A DNA stretch of 64,000 nucleotides from Raphanus sativus (Eukaryota; Streptophyta; Magnoliopsida; Brassicales; Brassicaceae), in the NCBI RefSeq assembly GCF_000801105.2, contig NC_079518.1, forward strand, positions 19,448,800 to 19,512,799, written 5' to 3'. The translations under genes and the position numbers were made by a program. The notes below the pieces were generated by a model. It did not search any database, was not told the DNA's origin, and was given only the letters and a program-made list of their open reading frames with translations. Positions 61,311-64,000 of the stretch are shown in pieces. Position 1 is the first letter of the stretch. The number at the start of each line of letters is the position of its first letter.

Positions 61311-62669
61311 TGATACTGCTTAAATTACTCTATAGAGCTTACTCTCTCAAATAAGAGGTTCAGCTGTAGTACTTAGGGATCGAATCACGAGGAGTTAGGG
61401 AACCAATTAAATCTAATCAATTAATCAATCCTAGGTGATGTTGGTTTTAATGATGAAATGTAAATGACAATTCCTAAAATGAGCAAGGTAGTTGCTCTAA
61501 CTAACAATATGATGGTTGTTTAAATAATAATAAAGAGTGCTAGACTTAGGACTTTTATTCAGGAATGGAGATTATAATATCTATAAATGTCTAACAAGTT
61601 GCTTGCATGATACTAAATAACTCAGCCGCTTAACTCTCAGTGATGTCTCACTGGTTAAATAATCTAGATCTCTGGCCTCAACTGTCGTCTGTTGACCAGA
61701 AAAAGAGTCGATTGATATCCTTTAGAGATATCGAGCGATACACCTTTCAAAGCGCCAATCGATTCATCTGTCGGGATATCGATCGACGGCTTCTAGATAT
61801 GCCTAGGCGCGAGCCGATAATGAACACTAGGTCTCAAGGAGGACGGTTAGCTCTTCTCCAAGGAGACAACTAGTTCAAACAGATAATTCAAGATATCAAA
61901 GATCCTAGTGATCTATGCTCTAGTTAGCTACTATAGAACAAGCTTAGGGTGCAATCTAATTGATGAATATCACAACTTAGCAATTATAGTTTGGGCTAAT
62001 CCCACAAACCTATTTAAACCCTAGATCTAACAAGTAGACTACTCAGACATAGCTAAGCAATTCATAATATAAGATAGATAAAAGAATTGCATAGATAGGG
62101 AATAGAAAACAAATGGAGTTCGATCACAAATCTCTCAATGATCTCTCCAATCTCTCAAAACATATAAAAGTCTAGTCTTTCACTCACACTCTCTGCTTTG
62201 CTTCTCAAGACTTGTTTCTTGCTTGTCAAAGCTTTCTTGCCGTCAAAAACACTTAGCAGGAATATTTAAGCATTTCCATTAGGTTAAAAACTCGTCAGGG
62301 GCAATCTAGTAATTTGGTGAAGTCTTGGTGAAGTAGTCGGCTAAACCATTTCGTCCTCGATATCGATCGACAAGACTAGATGTGTATCGATCGATTATAA
62401 TCTTCTAGTACACAAATCTTCTCAGCTACATCGATCGACAACTCTGGATGAGTATCGATCGATTCTTATCACAATGTTGACTTCCGACTTAGTCTTGAAT
62501 GGTCAACTCGGGTGTATTATCTTTTGTACTCCAAAATGCTCCAAACACCACTTTATCATGAAACGCTCCTGAACCTGAAAACATACCTAACAGGCTAGAA
62601 AACACATTAGTTATATAATAAAATATTACTATACCATGGTAGAAAATGGATGAAATCCATGGTATATCA
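61311..62669 (-). repeat. E-family 3' LTR, minus strand
   Basis: On the + strand TGATACTGCTTAAATTAC...CCATGGTATATCA, 1359 bp. The polypurine tract of the element (minus-strand AAGTCTGGGGGAGT, about 62670-62684) adjoins it, so it is a 3' LTR. It contains clusters of TATCGATCGAT palindromes at about 62360-62465. It is inserted in a D integrase (left flank GTAGG). Confidence 0.85.
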
Positions 62670-64000
62670 ACTCCCCCAGACTTAGTCCTTTGCTTGTCCT
62701 CAAGCAAAAACCAGTAGTCTTTGGAAAAGGTTTGAAAACAGAAGGGACTCAAAGATTCAAAATATTGAAGTCATCACTCTATTGGTTTGCAATTCATATC
62801 TAAACATCCTAATCACAGAAGTTCATTATGCCTTATCCTAGCTTAGCAACCAATTTCATCTAGTCCACAACTTAGAAAATCTTATCTGACATTCCCCTCT
62901 ACTAACCTCATTTCTTCACATAAAATAAAAGTGCAGGCTTTACCTTGGGAGTATCGATCAAATGACGCATGGATTCAACTCAAACAAGTATCTGAACACA
63001 CAGGTAGTCTTCTCTGATCCCTTTCTCCCCTCATCTCTCTTCTCTGAATCTCTTATTAGTTTCAGTTTCAACAGGTTTCGATGCCACAAAGGTCATCTAG
63101 TCTATCTCATTGACATTTGCATTTGTAACTCATACATTTTGACAAAGTGTAGCGAATACTGGGGTCTCAGGTAATTTACCTATCCCTCGTTTCCACAATG
63201 TGTGATCATCCCTGAGATTTAGAATACTGGGGTCGCGGGAGACACTCATACCCCACTGCCTCTCAAGAAATCATTTCAATCTTTAATAACTTAAAACTTA
63301 GATCTTTGAGATGCCGAAGAGAGAGAGCAGGAAGGGAACCAAAAACACACAGACTTTTTACCTTCCAGACTTGTAAGAGAATTCCGATCCAGTGATTACC
63401 AAGCCCCAAGACAAGCAAATAAAGTCAGTATTAGTGTTGGAGGTCAGCTTTGGTTCCTTCAAACAATCTCAGCTAGTGTATATAGGTGACAGGTTGATCC
63501 ACTTTAGCATCTTTAGTACTATCTGCAATCAGTAATTCTAGAATGGTGATAAAGAGTGGTTAGATAATCAAGTATAAATCTATATCAATGTCCCCTTTTA
63601 GTACTATGTGAAAAATAATTTGAAAAATTTTTTTAATAAAAAACCAAAATAAAAACACATATTAGTAAACTCCCTCCCCCAGACTTAAATTACAATGTCC
63701 TAGTGTAACACAGTCAGAGTGATTAAAAAAATCATAAGAACTGAATGTAACAAGATAGAACGACTAAACCTGACCGCAATTGGCGTCGATCGATACGTAA
63801 AGCTATACGTCGATCGTTAGTAATGGTCGTGAGGTGTCGAGCGATGTGAATGGAATATGAGTCGGTCGACGGAATCATCATTCTACTTGGATCTTTAAAA
63901 ATCTGCAAAAATAAATGCAAAAAATAAATGTAAAAATAACTTAAAAATAAAATAAAAGAAAACCTAATAGTGGGTTGCCTCCCACTCAGCGCTTTTTTAT
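62670..64000 (-). mobile_element. E-family (Athila-like) internal 3' region
   Basis: Non-coding. The polypurine tract is next to the LTR, with a second similar tract (minus strand TTTAAGTCTGGGGGAGGGA) near 63670-63687. GTGGGTTGCCTCCCACT (63972-63988) is a palindrome-like motif. The element continues beyond the window. No supported gene; the short frames at 62962 and 63732 are unsupported. Confidence 0.65.

Noticed and set aside
1..64000. tRNA, rRNA or organellar genes
   Set aside because: I saw no tRNA-like cloverleaf boxes, rRNA segments or plastid/mitochondrial genes on either strand.

Overview
The window is nuclear DNA from a flowering plant, most likely a crucifer (Brassicaceae, possibly the Brassica tribe). 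The reasons are an intron-rich plant phospholipase D gene closest in motif order to Arabidopsis PLD-delta, an Athila ORF1 protein, and Tat-lineage Ty3/Gypsy elements that carry antisense accessory genes. Two runs of exactly 100 N (21348-21447 and 54229-54328) mark it as scaffolded assembly sequence. The genus is inferred, not proven.

Only one host gene is visible: a complete nine-exon phospholipase D gene (delta-like, 833 aa) at 11319-15317 on the + strand, with both HKD motifs and a C2 domain. Almost everything else is transposable-element DNA, most of it broken and nested. I use working letters for the families. A is a non-autonomous LTR element (LTR about 1.5-1.8 kb, TGTT...CACA) with GC-rich minisatellites and an antisense spliced gene. 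B is a Tat-type Gypsy (LTR about 540 bp). D is a second Tat-like Gypsy (LTR about 0.4-0.5 kb) with a PF04195-like antisense gene. Athila is represented by LTRs of about 1.15 kb (TGATATATGG...GTGTATCA). E is a second Athila-like family (LTR about 1.36 kb). Three LINE remnants are also present.

Layout. 1-6223: truncated A element (- strand) lying in a D element (+), whose antisense accessory gene (6590-8206, -) and 3' LTR (8262-8777) follow. 8966-10690: LINE reverse transcriptase remnant (-). 10691-15317: phospholipase D promoter and gene. 15870-18101: LINE endonuclease-RT (+), cut by an inverted Athila LTR (18102-19245). 19527-21267: scraps of D elements in both orientations. 21268-26674: an E LTR split by an assembly gap and the 3' half of an Athila element (ORF1 21465-22880, LTR 24330-25480). 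26675-28433: D gag and 5' LTR (-). 28434-29667: D 3' repeats and a palindromic tandem array. 29760-30988: LINE (-). 30989-33854: D 3' LTR and antisense gene. 59622-61310: continuation of that same D element. 61311-64000: E 3' LTR and internal end (-).

The centre, 33860-59616, is a three-level nest. A - strand B element with a 5-bp target duplication TTCGT at both ends was invaded in its integrase by a + strand B element at 37300. That element was invaded by a complete A element (44757-53407) with target duplication ATCTC. The second N gap falls where the inner B element should end and the outer integrase should resume, so the true locus is longer than shown.

A recurring feature is that each of three LTR families (A, B, D) carries a separate gene on the opposite strand, between pol (or its place) and the 3' LTR, with a TATA-like box upstream. 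In the A copy at 50308-51460 this gene is intact and has a GT-AG intron, although the element carries no recognisable gag-pol.
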